NCBI GenBank assembly: GCA_964509505.1
Contig: CAZDYP010000105.1
Coordinates: 1-17,927 of the forward strand
From: CAZDYP01 sp964509505
GTDB lineage: Bacteria > Chloroflexota > Anaerolineae > JACRMK01
Direction of reading: 5' to 3'
DNA length: 17,927 nucleotides
A program made the position numbers and the translations under genes. The notes beneath the pieces are model-generated. The model did no database searches. It was not told the origin of the DNA and was given only the letters and a program-made list of their open reading frames with translations. Shown here in pieces: positions 6,208 to 12,943 of this stretch (its first letter is position 1; each line of letters opens with the position of its first letter).

Positions 6208-7641
6208 ATGCGCAAGCGAACTATCGTCATTGGAATCGTACTCGTCGCCATCGCCGCCGTCGCTGGTTATTTCATTTATACTAACAACACCCGCGCCAGC
6301 GCCGCGGCCACCCAAACCCAACAAACCGCCACGGTGACGCGCGGCAACCTTATCGCCACCGTGAACAGCGCGGGCCCGGTCGCCGCGCGCGCGCAGGTGG
6401 CGCTGAATTTCGGCACCGCCGGTACCGTCAAACAGATCTATGTCAAAGTCGGCGATGTGGTCAAGCAAGGTGACGTGTTGGCAGAGCTCGATTCGACCGA
6501 TTTGCAATTCTCGATGGCTAACGCGCAAATCGCCTTTAATCAACAACTGATTCAATATCAGAAGGCGAAAGCGGGGCCAACTGCCGATGAATTGGCGGCT
6601 GCGCGCGCCAACGTCGAGTCGGTACAAGCCAATTATGATTTGGCAGTGCGTAAAGCCAACCTCAACGATGACCAGCTGGTGCAGCTGCGCAACAGCCTCG
6701 AAAAATCCGCGATTGCGCTGCAAAAGGCGCAGTCGGATTACGATAAAGCTGTCTCCGAACGTAAGAGCGACTTGACCGCGCAAGCGATTGCGTTGCAGCA
6801 AGCCAAGCTCGACTACGAATCGGCGCAAGCCAATTATAACATTCAAGTTGCCAACATCAATGACTCCAACGTGCGCAGCGCAGCTTCATCGTTGCTATCC
6901 ACGAAAGCAAACCTAGCCAAGCTAGAGAACTCGCCGACTCAACAAGATTTGCAAATTGCAGAAGCGCAAATGGAGCAAGCGCGGCTGAATTTGGCGCAAG
7001 CGCAATACAAGATGCGGAACATGCAAATCGTCGCGCCATTTAACGGCACCGTCACGCAGGTCAACATTGACAACTTTTACGCCGTAGCCGGTAACACCGC
7101 CGCCATTCAATTGTCCGATTTGAGCAAGCTGCAAATCACGGTCAACATGGCTGAGGTGGATATCGGCAAAGTGAAAGTCGGGCAGGACGTGAACATCACC
7201 TTTGATGCGCTGCCTGATCGTCCGCAACTCACGGGGAAAGTTGAGCAAGTGGCGCTCGTCGCCGTGACGCAACAAGGCGTCGTCAACTATCCGGTCGTCA
7301 TCGTGTTGGATTCGCCCGATACGAGCGTCATCAAGACAGGCATGACGGCGAACGTCGCGATTGTCGTGGACAAACGCGAGAACGTGTTGCTGGTGCCCAA
7401 TCGCGCGCTGCGTAATCAGGGACGACAAAAAGTCGCGCAGGTGCAACAACCCAACTTGAACACGCCATTGCAGACCGTCGTGCAAACAGGTTTGCAAAGC
7501 GATACCCATAGTGAAGTGTTGAGCGGCTTGAAGGAAGGCGACGTCGTCGTCATCACCACCACCACACGCACCACGACCCCGACGGGTGGCTTTGGACCAG
7601 CGGGAGGCGGACCGCCACCGGGCAACGTGATCATTCGATAA
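6208..7641 (+). CDS. HlyD/MacA-type membrane fusion (periplasmic adaptor) protein
   Basis: A 477-residue adaptor for a tripartite-like exporter. An N-terminal transmembrane segment (about 5-24) anchors it. The first biotinyl-lipoyl half is at about 45-97 (VKQIYVKVGDVVKQGDVLAELD), a long Ala/Gln/Leu-rich coiled-coil hairpin at about 98-268, the second lipoyl half (QIVAPFNGTVTQVNI) near 272-286, then a beta-barrel domain to about 395 and a Gly/Pro-rich tail. ATG 6208 is chosen because AAGGAG (6196-6201) precedes it and the membrane anchor follows at once; the frame is open to 6109 but that part overlaps the REP-like element. Its likely partners are the MacB-type ATPase and permease encoded at 10394-12470, separated from it here by two lipoprotein genes. 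Substrate unknown. Confidence 0.92.
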   Translation: MRKRTIVIGIVLVAIAAVAGYFIYTNNTRASAAATQTQQTATVTRGNLIATVNSAGPVAARAQVALNFGTAGTVKQIYVKVGDVVKQGDVLAELDSTDLQFSMANAQIAFNQQLIQYQKAKAGPTADELAAARANVESVQANYDLAVRKANLNDDQLVQLRNSLEKSAIALQKAQSDYDKAVSERKSDLTAQAIALQQAKLDYESAQANYNIQVANINDSNVRSAASSLLSTKANLAKLENSPTQQDLQIAEAQMEQARLNLAQAQYKMRNMQIVAPFNGTVTQVNIDNFYAVAGNTAAIQLSDLSKLQITVNMAEVDIGKVKVGQDVNITFDALPDRPQLTGKVEQVALVAVTQQGVVNYPVVIVLDSPDTSVIKTGMTANVAIVVDKRENVLLVPNRALRNQGRQKVAQVQQPNLNTPLQTVVQTGLQSDTHSEVLSGLKEGDVVVITTTTRTTTPTGGFGPAGGGPPPGNVIIR

Positions 7642-7674
7642 AGCTCTATTTCACACAGAGGCGGAGACATTCAC

Positions 7675-8451
7675 ATGCAACGTTTCGTGTTACTGGGCAT
7701 GAGCCTCATGCTCATTGGGCTGGTGGCAGCCTGCGCTCTAGGCAGCTTGACCACACCCGACCCAACACCTACACCACAAACCATTGCGCCGACACCCACC
7801 GCTGCGGCGCAAGCAGCTCCCACAGCACCACCAAGACCGACCACGCAACCTGCCAACACTCCAGCTCCGGCAGCGCAAGCCACTCCCAGCGCCCCCACCA
7901 CGAGCGGGGACCTGGTGCGCGTTGTATTTGTGGCAGGCAAGAATGAAGCGCGGTACCGGGTGCGCGAACAACTGGCGGGGGTGTCGTTGCCTAGCGATGC
8001 GGTGGGTGTGACGAAAGAAGTGTCAGGCACCATCGTGGCGCGCATGGATGGCACGATCTTGTCGGAGCAATCCAAGATCACGGTAGATTTACGCACGTTG
8101 AAAAGCGACGATAATCGTCGGGATAATTTCCTGCGGATGGACACGCTCAACACCAATCGTTTTCCGTTTGCGGTGTTCGTCGTGAAGGAAGCGAAAGGCT
8201 TGGTCGCGCCGCCCAAACCCGGCCCCATCGAGTTCAAGCTCGTCGGCGATTTGACGATTCGTGATGTGACACGCTCTATCACCTGGGATGTGAAAGGCGC
8301 CATCACAGGCGACGAAGCCACCGGGCAAGCGAAAACCAGTTTTACCTTTGCCGAGTTCAATTTGCGACAACCACGGGTGCCTTTGGTGCTCAGTGTAGAA
8401 GATAACATTCGATTGGAGATTGATTTGCACGTGCAGCGCGCGGCGCGCTGA
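7675..8451 (+). CDS. YceI-domain lipoprotein
   Basis: A 258-residue lipoprotein. The signal peptide ends at lipobox LVAAC (Cys20), followed by a Thr/Pro/Ala-rich spacer to about residue 78. The rest is a YceI-like domain, a lipocalin-like barrel that in characterised members binds isoprenoid lipids. Diagnostic pieces are EVSGTIVARMDGTI, ITVDLRTLKSDDNRRDNFLR, the region NTNRFPFAVFVVKEAKG and LTIRDVTRSITWDVKG. Many YceI proteins begin with the fold directly after the signal; the long spacer here suggests display away from the membrane. It starts 33 bp after the adaptor gene with GGAG upstream (near 7664), so the two are probably cotranscribed. The ligand is not deducible. Confidence 0.88.
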   Translation: MQRFVLLGMSLMLIGLVAACALGSLTTPDPTPTPQTIAPTPTAAAQAAPTAPPRPTTQPANTPAPAAQATPSAPTTSGDLVRVVFVAGKNEARYRVREQLAGVSLPSDAVGVTKEVSGTIVARMDGTILSEQSKITVDLRTLKSDDNRRDNFLRMDTLNTNRFPFAVFVVKEAKGLVAPPKPGPIEFKLVGDLTIRDVTRSITWDVKGAITGDEATGQAKTSFTFAEFNLRQPRVPLVLSVEDNIRLEIDLHVQRAAR

Positions 8452-8465
8452 CGATAACCCAACAA

Positions 8466-8495
8466 TCGGCAATTCAGAGAGCAGAGTGATATAAT
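8466..8495 (+). promoter_or_regulatory. Weak candidate promoter before the glycoside hydrolase-like gene
   Basis: A perfect TATAAT at 8490-8495 with a poor -35-like TCGGCA at 8466-8471 (18-bp spacer), in the 113-bp gap after the YceI gene. The -35 match is weak, so the gene may instead be read from the adaptor promoter. Confidence 0.3.
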
Positions 8496-8570
8496 TCGGT
8501 GGAGTCAGCGGACATTGAGACCGAATCACTCAATGACCGAGGGCAACCATATTGATTACGAGGAATGCTC

Positions 8571-10223
8571 ATGCACCGCTATACGTTCCCTCTGCTTTTC
8601 ACCTTGCTGTTCGCTCTGATGGCTTGTGGTGGAGACACAGCAGCGCCAACAGCGCCGCCGCCGCCCACTGATACCCCTGGCCCACCAACGCCCACGCCGA
8701 GACCAACGGCTACGCCCACGCGCGTCGTTGCTTTTACACCTGCGCCCACCGCCACGCCGACCTTGCCGCCGCCGCCGCCACCACCGACACCGATTCCATT
8801 GCAACCCAATTCGCCCGTGTTCACCATCACGGTGAATAGTCAACCCATCGGCGTCATCAAAGCGCTGAACGGTGTGCAAGGAGGCCCGCGCCCTATCGTA
8901 CAAGGCGATGAGGACTTGACGGGCATGTATCAAGATGGCGGCGTCAATGTGGTGCGCGTGCCGCAAGACGATGGCTTTACATATACGTTGGCAGGTATCT
9001 TTCCCGATGCGTCCAAAGCGCCGACGGATCCTGCCGCCTACAACTTCGCGGCGATTGACGAGCAGCTCAAGAGCATCATCGCAACGGGCGCGACGCCGCT
9101 ATGGCAAGCATTGTACGACATCGGCGGCGGCGACCGTTGGAGCGCATGTTGTCAAGGCGGACGCCCGCCGCAAGACGTGAGCAAATGGAGCGCGGTCATT
9201 ACACGCACGCTCATGCACTTCAACGAGAAGTGGGCGAATGGCTTCGAGTGGAACGTGCGCTACGTCGAGTTCAGCAACGAACCATGCAGCTTAGGCGGCT
9301 TCGATTGCGCCACGCCGCAAGGGCGGCAACAACTCTTCCAGATGTATGCGGCGTTTGCGCGCGCAATTCGTGAGTACAACCTTCAGTTCAAACGCAGTGT
9401 GAAAGTGCTGTGTTGTGCTGCCACGATCAGCGCGCGAAATGTGCAGCCCAGCTTGGCGTTGATTGATGAGTTCATTCGTTACGCGCAGACCAATGGCGTG
9501 CCGCTCGATGGCTTGTCATATCACGCTTACGACACGCCTGCGAACCAATTGCAAGTCGCGCAAGGTGTACGAGATCGCCTCAACGCGGCTAACCTGAGAC
9601 AAGTGCCTGTCTGGAATACGGAATGGGGGATGGCGGCTGATGACATTCCTCAACCCGTGAAGGCGTTGAGCCCGACCGTGCAGAGCGCGTATGCCGCCGC
9701 GCACCACATCCAAACCAAAACATGGACGCAAGGGTTGTGGGAGGAAGCCATCGTCTATCGCGGCAATCGCGGCGCGCCACGCCCTAACCTTCAAACACCC
9801 AGCGAGTCCCTCTTCTTCGCGCCCAACGGCAAACCGAAGCCTGCTTATTGGACGTGGCAGATGTTGAGCAAGATGGTAGAGGAAACGCCACAACGTTTAG
9901 GCTTCACCGCGTCCAATGTGAAAGCGTCGCCAACGTTGCTGGTGGGGCGCAATCCGGCCGCAAACCATGTAGATTTGTTGTTAGCGCATTGGTGCTTGAG
10001 CCAGACCGCCGACTGTCCAGCCTATGTGTATAATGTTCGCATCGCCGGCTTACGCGCAGGCGCAAAATACATTGTCGAACGATTAAAAGTTGATGACAAG
10101 ACCGATGTGCTTGCCGTCAATGAGTTCGCGCTTTACACTGTCGGAGCCGACGGCAGGCTCTCACTGACGTGGAAAATTGATTTGTGGTCGGTGCATTTCA
10201 TACGACTCATACCTCAACCATAA
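8571..10223 (+). CDS. Glycoside hydrolase-like lipoprotein (clan GH-A, GH39-like)
   Basis: A 550-residue surface lipoprotein: signal peptide with lipobox LMAC (Cys19), a Thr/Pro spacer to about 78, then a (beta/alpha)8-type domain. NVVRVPQDDGF opens the barrel. YVEFSNEP places the acid/base Glu at about 237 and VPVWNTEWGM the nucleophile Glu at about 351, the spacing and context expected for clan GH-A and closest in feel to GH39 xylosidase/iduronidase-like enzymes. LSYHAYDTPAN lies between them. A C-terminal beta domain (about 430-550) fits GH39-like layout. Substrate is unknown. ATG 8571 is preferred over ATG 8565 because GAGG sits seven bases upstream. It lies between the adaptor gene and the ABC exporter genes. 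Confidence 0.8.
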   Translation: MHRYTFPLLFTLLFALMACGGDTAAPTAPPPPTDTPGPPTPTPRPTATPTRVVAFTPAPTATPTLPPPPPPPTPIPLQPNSPVFTITVNSQPIGVIKALNGVQGGPRPIVQGDEDLTGMYQDGGVNVVRVPQDDGFTYTLAGIFPDASKAPTDPAAYNFAAIDEQLKSIIATGATPLWQALYDIGGGDRWSACCQGGRPPQDVSKWSAVITRTLMHFNEKWANGFEWNVRYVEFSNEPCSLGGFDCATPQGRQQLFQMYAAFARAIREYNLQFKRSVKVLCCAATISARNVQPSLALIDEFIRYAQTNGVPLDGLSYHAYDTPANQLQVAQGVRDRLNAANLRQVPVWNTEWGMAADDIPQPVKALSPTVQSAYAAAHHIQTKTWTQGLWEEAIVYRGNRGAPRPNLQTPSESLFFAPNGKPKPAYWTWQMLSKMVEETPQRLGFTASNVKASPTLLVGRNPAANHVDLLLAHWCLSQTADCPAYVYNVRIAGLRAGAKYIVERLKVDDKTDVLAVNEFALYTVGADGRLSLTWKIDLWSVHFIRLIPQP

Positions 10224-10278
10224 CAGTAAGACTCTCCCGACTTGAATAGAGAGGAGCAGCGTTCCTCACACTCACGAA

Positions 10279-10365
10279 GCATGGCGAGCTTGTCGAACCA
10301 TGCAAGTCCCATCGAGTCGCCCGCACCCTTCGACACGCTCAGGGCGCTAGTTCTACATCAAAGTC
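10279..10365 (-). repeat. REP-like hairpin element, right (inverted) copy
   Basis: Contains GAGCTTGTCGAACCATGCA pairing with CCCTTCGACACGCTC (GAGC..GTCGAA/TTCGAC..GCTC), then TTCTACATCAAAGTC. It is the reverse complement of the 6073-6154 copy with scattered differences. It occupies the leader of the ABC ATPase gene, 28 bp before its start codon. Confidence 0.8.
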
Positions 10366-10393
10366 GGTAGAGTCAACAGTAGTTACTACCACC

Positions 10394-11110
10394 ATGATAG
10401 AAGTTTCCAACATCTCCAAAATCTACAAGATGGGCGATGTCGAAGTCAACGCCTTGCGCGGCGTGTCGTTTATGATCCGCGACGGCGAAATGGTCGCCAT
10501 CATGGGCCCCTCAGGGTCGGGCAAGTCCACTTTGATGAACATGCTGGGCTGCCTCGACAAACCGACGAGTGGTTCATACAAACTCGACACCATCGAAGTC
10601 AGCCTGATGAACGATAACCAGCTCGCCGAGATTCGCAACAAGAAAATTGGCTTCGTCTTTCAACAGTTCAATTTGTTATCGCGCACGCCCGCCATCAATC
10701 AAGTCGAGTTGCCGCTCGTCTATGCGGGCGACAAAGACCGTCGCAAGAAAGCAATGGCGGCACTGGACACGGTGGGACTGATCGGACGCGCGCATCACAA
10801 ACCCAACGAGCTTTCCGGTGGTCAGCAGCAGCGCGTCGCCATTGCGCGCGCGCTCGTCAACAATCCCTCCATCATCATGGCAGACGAACCGACGGGCAAC
10901 CTCGATAGCAAAGTGGGCGCGGAAATCATGCACGTCCTACAAACCTTGAACAAGCAACGTGGCGTCACGATTGTGATGGTCACACACGACCCCATGATCG
11001 CCGAACATTGCCAACGCATCATCATGGTGCGCGATGGCTTGATCGAGCGCGAGCAGCTCAACCCACGCCCGCGCCAAGCGCTGCATATTGACGAGAAGCG
11101 GGTCTATTGA
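10394..11110 (+). CDS. MacB/LolD-type ABC transporter ATP-binding protein
   Basis: A 238-residue nucleotide-binding subunit that powers the adjacent permease. It has Walker A GPSGSGKST at about 38-46, Q-loop VFQQFN at about 88-93, signature LSGGQQQR at 140-147, Walker B IIMADEP with catalytic Glu at 165, D-loop NLDS, and H-loop THD (His198). The RxGxVxxxFNLL-type context and EIRNKKIGFVFQ are typical of the MacB/LolD group. ATG 10394 has no obvious Shine-Dalgarno and follows a REP-like hairpin by 28 bp. The permease gene follows after a 112-bp gap filled with 7-bp repeats. With the HlyD-type adaptor at 6208 it probably forms a MacAB-like exporter. Confidence 0.95.
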   Translation: MIEVSNISKIYKMGDVEVNALRGVSFMIRDGEMVAIMGPSGSGKSTLMNMLGCLDKPTSGSYKLDTIEVSLMNDNQLAEIRNKKIGFVFQQFNLLSRTPAINQVELPLVYAGDKDRRKKAMAALDTVGLIGRAHHKPNELSGGQQQRVAIARALVNNPSIIMADEPTGNLDSKVGAEIMHVLQTLNKQRGVTIVMVTHDPMIAEHCQRIIMVRDGLIEREQLNPRPRQALHIDEKRVY

Positions 11111-11222
11111 GTCACTTGGTCACAGAGTCACGTGGTCACTTGGTCGGGCCCGCAGCACGATCAGTTGACTATACGACCACCTGACTACGCGACTAGCGAC
11201 TAACGACTAAGGACTAGCGACT
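11111..11222. repeat. 7-bp repeat array between ABC ATPase and permease genes
   Basis: Left block at 11111-11145 (GTCACTT, GGTCACA, GAGTCAC, GTGGTCA, CTTGGTC), a short GC-rich spacer, then a right block at 11164-11222 in exact register (GTTGACT, ATACGAC, CACCTGA, CTACGCG, ACTAGCG, ACTAACG, ACTAAGG, ACTAGCG, ACT). The variant unit ACTAAGG creates AAGGA (11209-11213) nine bases before the permease ATG, which abuts the array. Confidence 0.85.
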
Positions 11223-12470
11223 ATGACGTTCTTTGAAAGCATCCGTATCGCCCTCCGTAGTTTGTCTGCGAACAAACTGCGTTCGGCGCTGACCATGTTG
11301 GGTATCATCATTGGCGTGGCGGCCGTGATTGCGTTGATGGCGCTCGGGCGTGGCGCGCAAAATCAAATCATTGCTTCGATTCAAGCCAACGGCACGAACC
11401 TGCTGTTCATCAGTCCAGGCGCCATCCAACAAGGCGGCGTGAGCCAGGGTCAAGGTTCGGCGGCGACGCTGACGCTCGAAGACGCCTACGCGCTTAAAGA
11501 TGCTGAACTAGCGCCTGCCGTGGCGGAGGTCGCGCCCGAGCTGAACACGCAAGGGCAATTGACATTTCAAGGACAGAATACGCGCGTCCGCGTGTTGGGC
11601 GTCACCGAGCCGTATGCCGTCGTGCGGAACACCAACATCGCTGATGGCGAATGGATTAGTGAAGGCAACGTGACGGCGCGCGCCACCGTCGTCGTGTTGG
11701 GTCCGACCACGGCCGCCAATTTGTTTGGTGAAGGCACTGCGGTTGGTCAATCCATCAAAATTAATGGCGTGCCTTTCCAAGTCATTGGCGTGACGGTGCC
11801 AAAAGGCGGCACCGGTTTTGGCAGCCAAGATGACGTGGCGTTTGTGCCCATCACGACGATGAGTGCGCGCTTATTCGGAGGTGGACGCTTCCGCGGTCAA
11901 ACCAACGTCTCGCAAATCAGCGTGCAAGTCACAGATTCCTCGCAAATTAAACCCGCCACTGAGCAAATCACCGAAATTTTGCGCCAACGGCATCGCATCA
12001 CCTTTGGCGACAATGACTTTCGCGTGACGAGCCTCGACGACATTCTCAACACCATCACCCAAGCCATTGGCATTTTCACCTTGTTTCTCGGCGGCGTCGC
12101 GGCCATCTCCTTGGTAGTGGGCGGTATTGGCATTATGAACATCATGCTGGTAACCGTGACGGAACGCACGCGCGAGATTGGCATTCGCAAAGCCATTGGC
12201 GCGAAGCGGCGTGACATCCTCATACAATTTTTAACTGAATCGGTTGTCCTCTCGGTAACGGGAGGCTTGCTCGGCATTTCACTTGGTTGGGCTATCTCAC
12301 GCTTGATTTCAGGCATCCCCCTCAATGGCAGCACCTTGACTGCCGTCGTTGACCTGGATGCCGTGCTGTTGGCGACGACGTTCTCGACATTGATTGGGTT
12401 GTTGTTTGGCGTCTATCCGGCCTATCGCGCCTCGAACTTGAATCCGATTGATGCGCTGCGGTACGAGTAG
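11223..12470 (+). CDS. MacB/FtsX-type ABC transporter permease
   Basis: A 415-residue permease with the four-helix MacB topology: one N-terminal helix (about 22-42, ALTMLGIIIGVAAVIALMALG), a large extracytoplasmic MacB_PCD domain (about 45-272), then three helices at about 275-306, 340-361 and 378-401. The coupling region VTERTREIGIRKAIGAKRRD between helices 2 and 3 and the tail YPAYRASNLNPIDALRYE are family hallmarks. The ATPase is a separate polypeptide from the preceding gene, unlike proteobacterial MacB fusions. The start MTFFESIRIALRSL is typical. The ATG follows a 7-bp repeat array with no gap, and an array variant supplies the only Shine-Dalgarno-like AAGGA. Probable role: export of lipids, peptides or small molecules with the adaptor encoded upstream. 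Confidence 0.95.
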   Translation: MTFFESIRIALRSLSANKLRSALTMLGIIIGVAAVIALMALGRGAQNQIIASIQANGTNLLFISPGAIQQGGVSQGQGSAATLTLEDAYALKDAELAPAVAEVAPELNTQGQLTFQGQNTRVRVLGVTEPYAVVRNTNIADGEWISEGNVTARATVVVLGPTTAANLFGEGTAVGQSIKINGVPFQVIGVTVPKGGTGFGSQDDVAFVPITTMSARLFGGGRFRGQTNVSQISVQVTDSSQIKPATEQITEILRQRHRITFGDNDFRVTSLDDILNTITQAIGIFTLFLGGVAAISLVVGGIGIMNIMLVTVTERTREIGIRKAIGAKRRDILIQFLTESVVLSVTGGLLGISLGWAISRLISGIPLNGSTLTAVVDLDAVLLATTFSTLIGLLFGVYPAYRASNLNPIDALRYE

Positions 12471-12478
12471 CGCTTAGA

Positions 12479-12614
12479 AAGTGTTTTGAAAATATAAGAC
12501 GGAGACCCTAAAGGTTTCGCTGGCAAGCAAAAAACATTTCAGGCAGGCTTGCGGCGCCACTGGTGAACCCGCTGCGCCAGAAAAACCTTTAGGGTCTGAA
12601 TTTCAAAACACTCT
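12479..12614. mobile_element. 136-bp MITE-like element flanked by CTTAGA direct repeats
   Basis: The ends are inverted (AAGTGTTTTGAAA at 12479 and the reverse of AGAGTGTTTTGAAA at 12614). A second inverted pair lies inside (AGACCCTAAAGGTTT at 12503-12517 and its complement within 12583-12597), then CGCTGGC/GCGCCAG. The left arm has about eight extra bases between the two blocks. It is flanked by CTTAGA at 12473-12478 and 12615-12620. Removing the element with one copy restores a perfect 7-bp register (TAGCGCT, TAGAGAT, TAGTAAT, TGGCAAT), which supports insertion into a pre-existing array. It has no coding capacity. The termini recall IS5-type elements, but the family is not established. Confidence 0.7.
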
Positions 12615-12620
12615 CTTAGA

Positions 12621-12684
12621 GATTAGTAATTGGCAATTGGCAATTGGGCGATAACCAATTACCAATTACCAATTGCCAACGACT
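12621..12684. repeat. 7-bp repeat array (AATTGGC type) with inverted half
   Basis: Units GATTAGT, AATTGGC, AATTGGC, AATTGGG, an 8-base centre CGATAACC, then AATTACC, AATTACC, AATTGCC, AACGACT. The two halves are near reverse complements and would form a hairpin. The array ends at the base before the ATG of the small membrane protein. Confidence 0.85.
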
Positions 12685-12879
12685 ATGCGTTGGGTCAAGC
12701 TGTTTGCCAAAATTGCGTTGGCATTGGCGTTTGCTGCGTTGTGCGCGGCCTTGCCATTAGCGGACTGGATGCCTCCATGGTTCGTCACCGTACAATGTTC
12801 GCTGGTGGCTTTTTTATTCATCGCGTATATCAGCAAACTGTTGATTGATACGTTTTTTTTCGATCACTATCAACCTTAG
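12685..12879 (+). CDS. Small two-helix membrane protein
   Basis: A 64-residue protein with two hydrophobic segments, about 6-25 (KIALALAFAALCAALPLA) and 33-53 (FVTVQCSLVAFLFIAYISKLL), and the tail DTFFFDHYQP. No family is recognised. The ATG at 12685 abuts a 7-bp repeat array and has no Shine-Dalgarno; its TAG stop (12877-12879) is the first three bases of the next array. Evidence that it is real is the clean membrane-protein composition and its exact fit between two arrays in the same pattern as neighbouring recognised genes. The function is unknown. Confidence 0.6.
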   Translation: MRWVKLFAKIALALAFAALCAALPLADWMPPWFVTVQCSLVAFLFIAYISKLLIDTFFFDHYQP

Positions 12880-12930
12880 TCGCTAGTCGCTAGTCGCTAG
12901 TTGCTAGTGACTAGCGACTAGTGACTAATC
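12877..12930. repeat. Regular 7-bp repeat array (TAGTCGC), seven units in register
   Basis: TAGTCGC at 12877, 12884 and 12891, TAGTTGC 12898, TAGTGAC 12905, TAGCGAC 12912, TAGTGAC 12919, then TAATC. It begins with tandem units and turns into the reverse-complement type, so it is a near-perfect hairpin. The first TAG is the stop codon of the small membrane protein. Confidence 0.9.
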
Positions 12931-12943
12931 AAGAGGTTTGTAC

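Noticed and set aside
6145..6846. 233-codon open frame on the minus strand
   Set aside because: Antisense to the adaptor gene; low-complexity Leu/Arg-rich product without known motifs.
7671..8465. 264-codon open frame on the minus strand
   Set aside because: Antisense to the YceI lipoprotein gene over its full length; a composition artefact of that gene.
12877..12930. CRISPR array
   Set aside because: The units are 7 bases with no spacers, the arrays turn into their own complement, and no cas gene is near.
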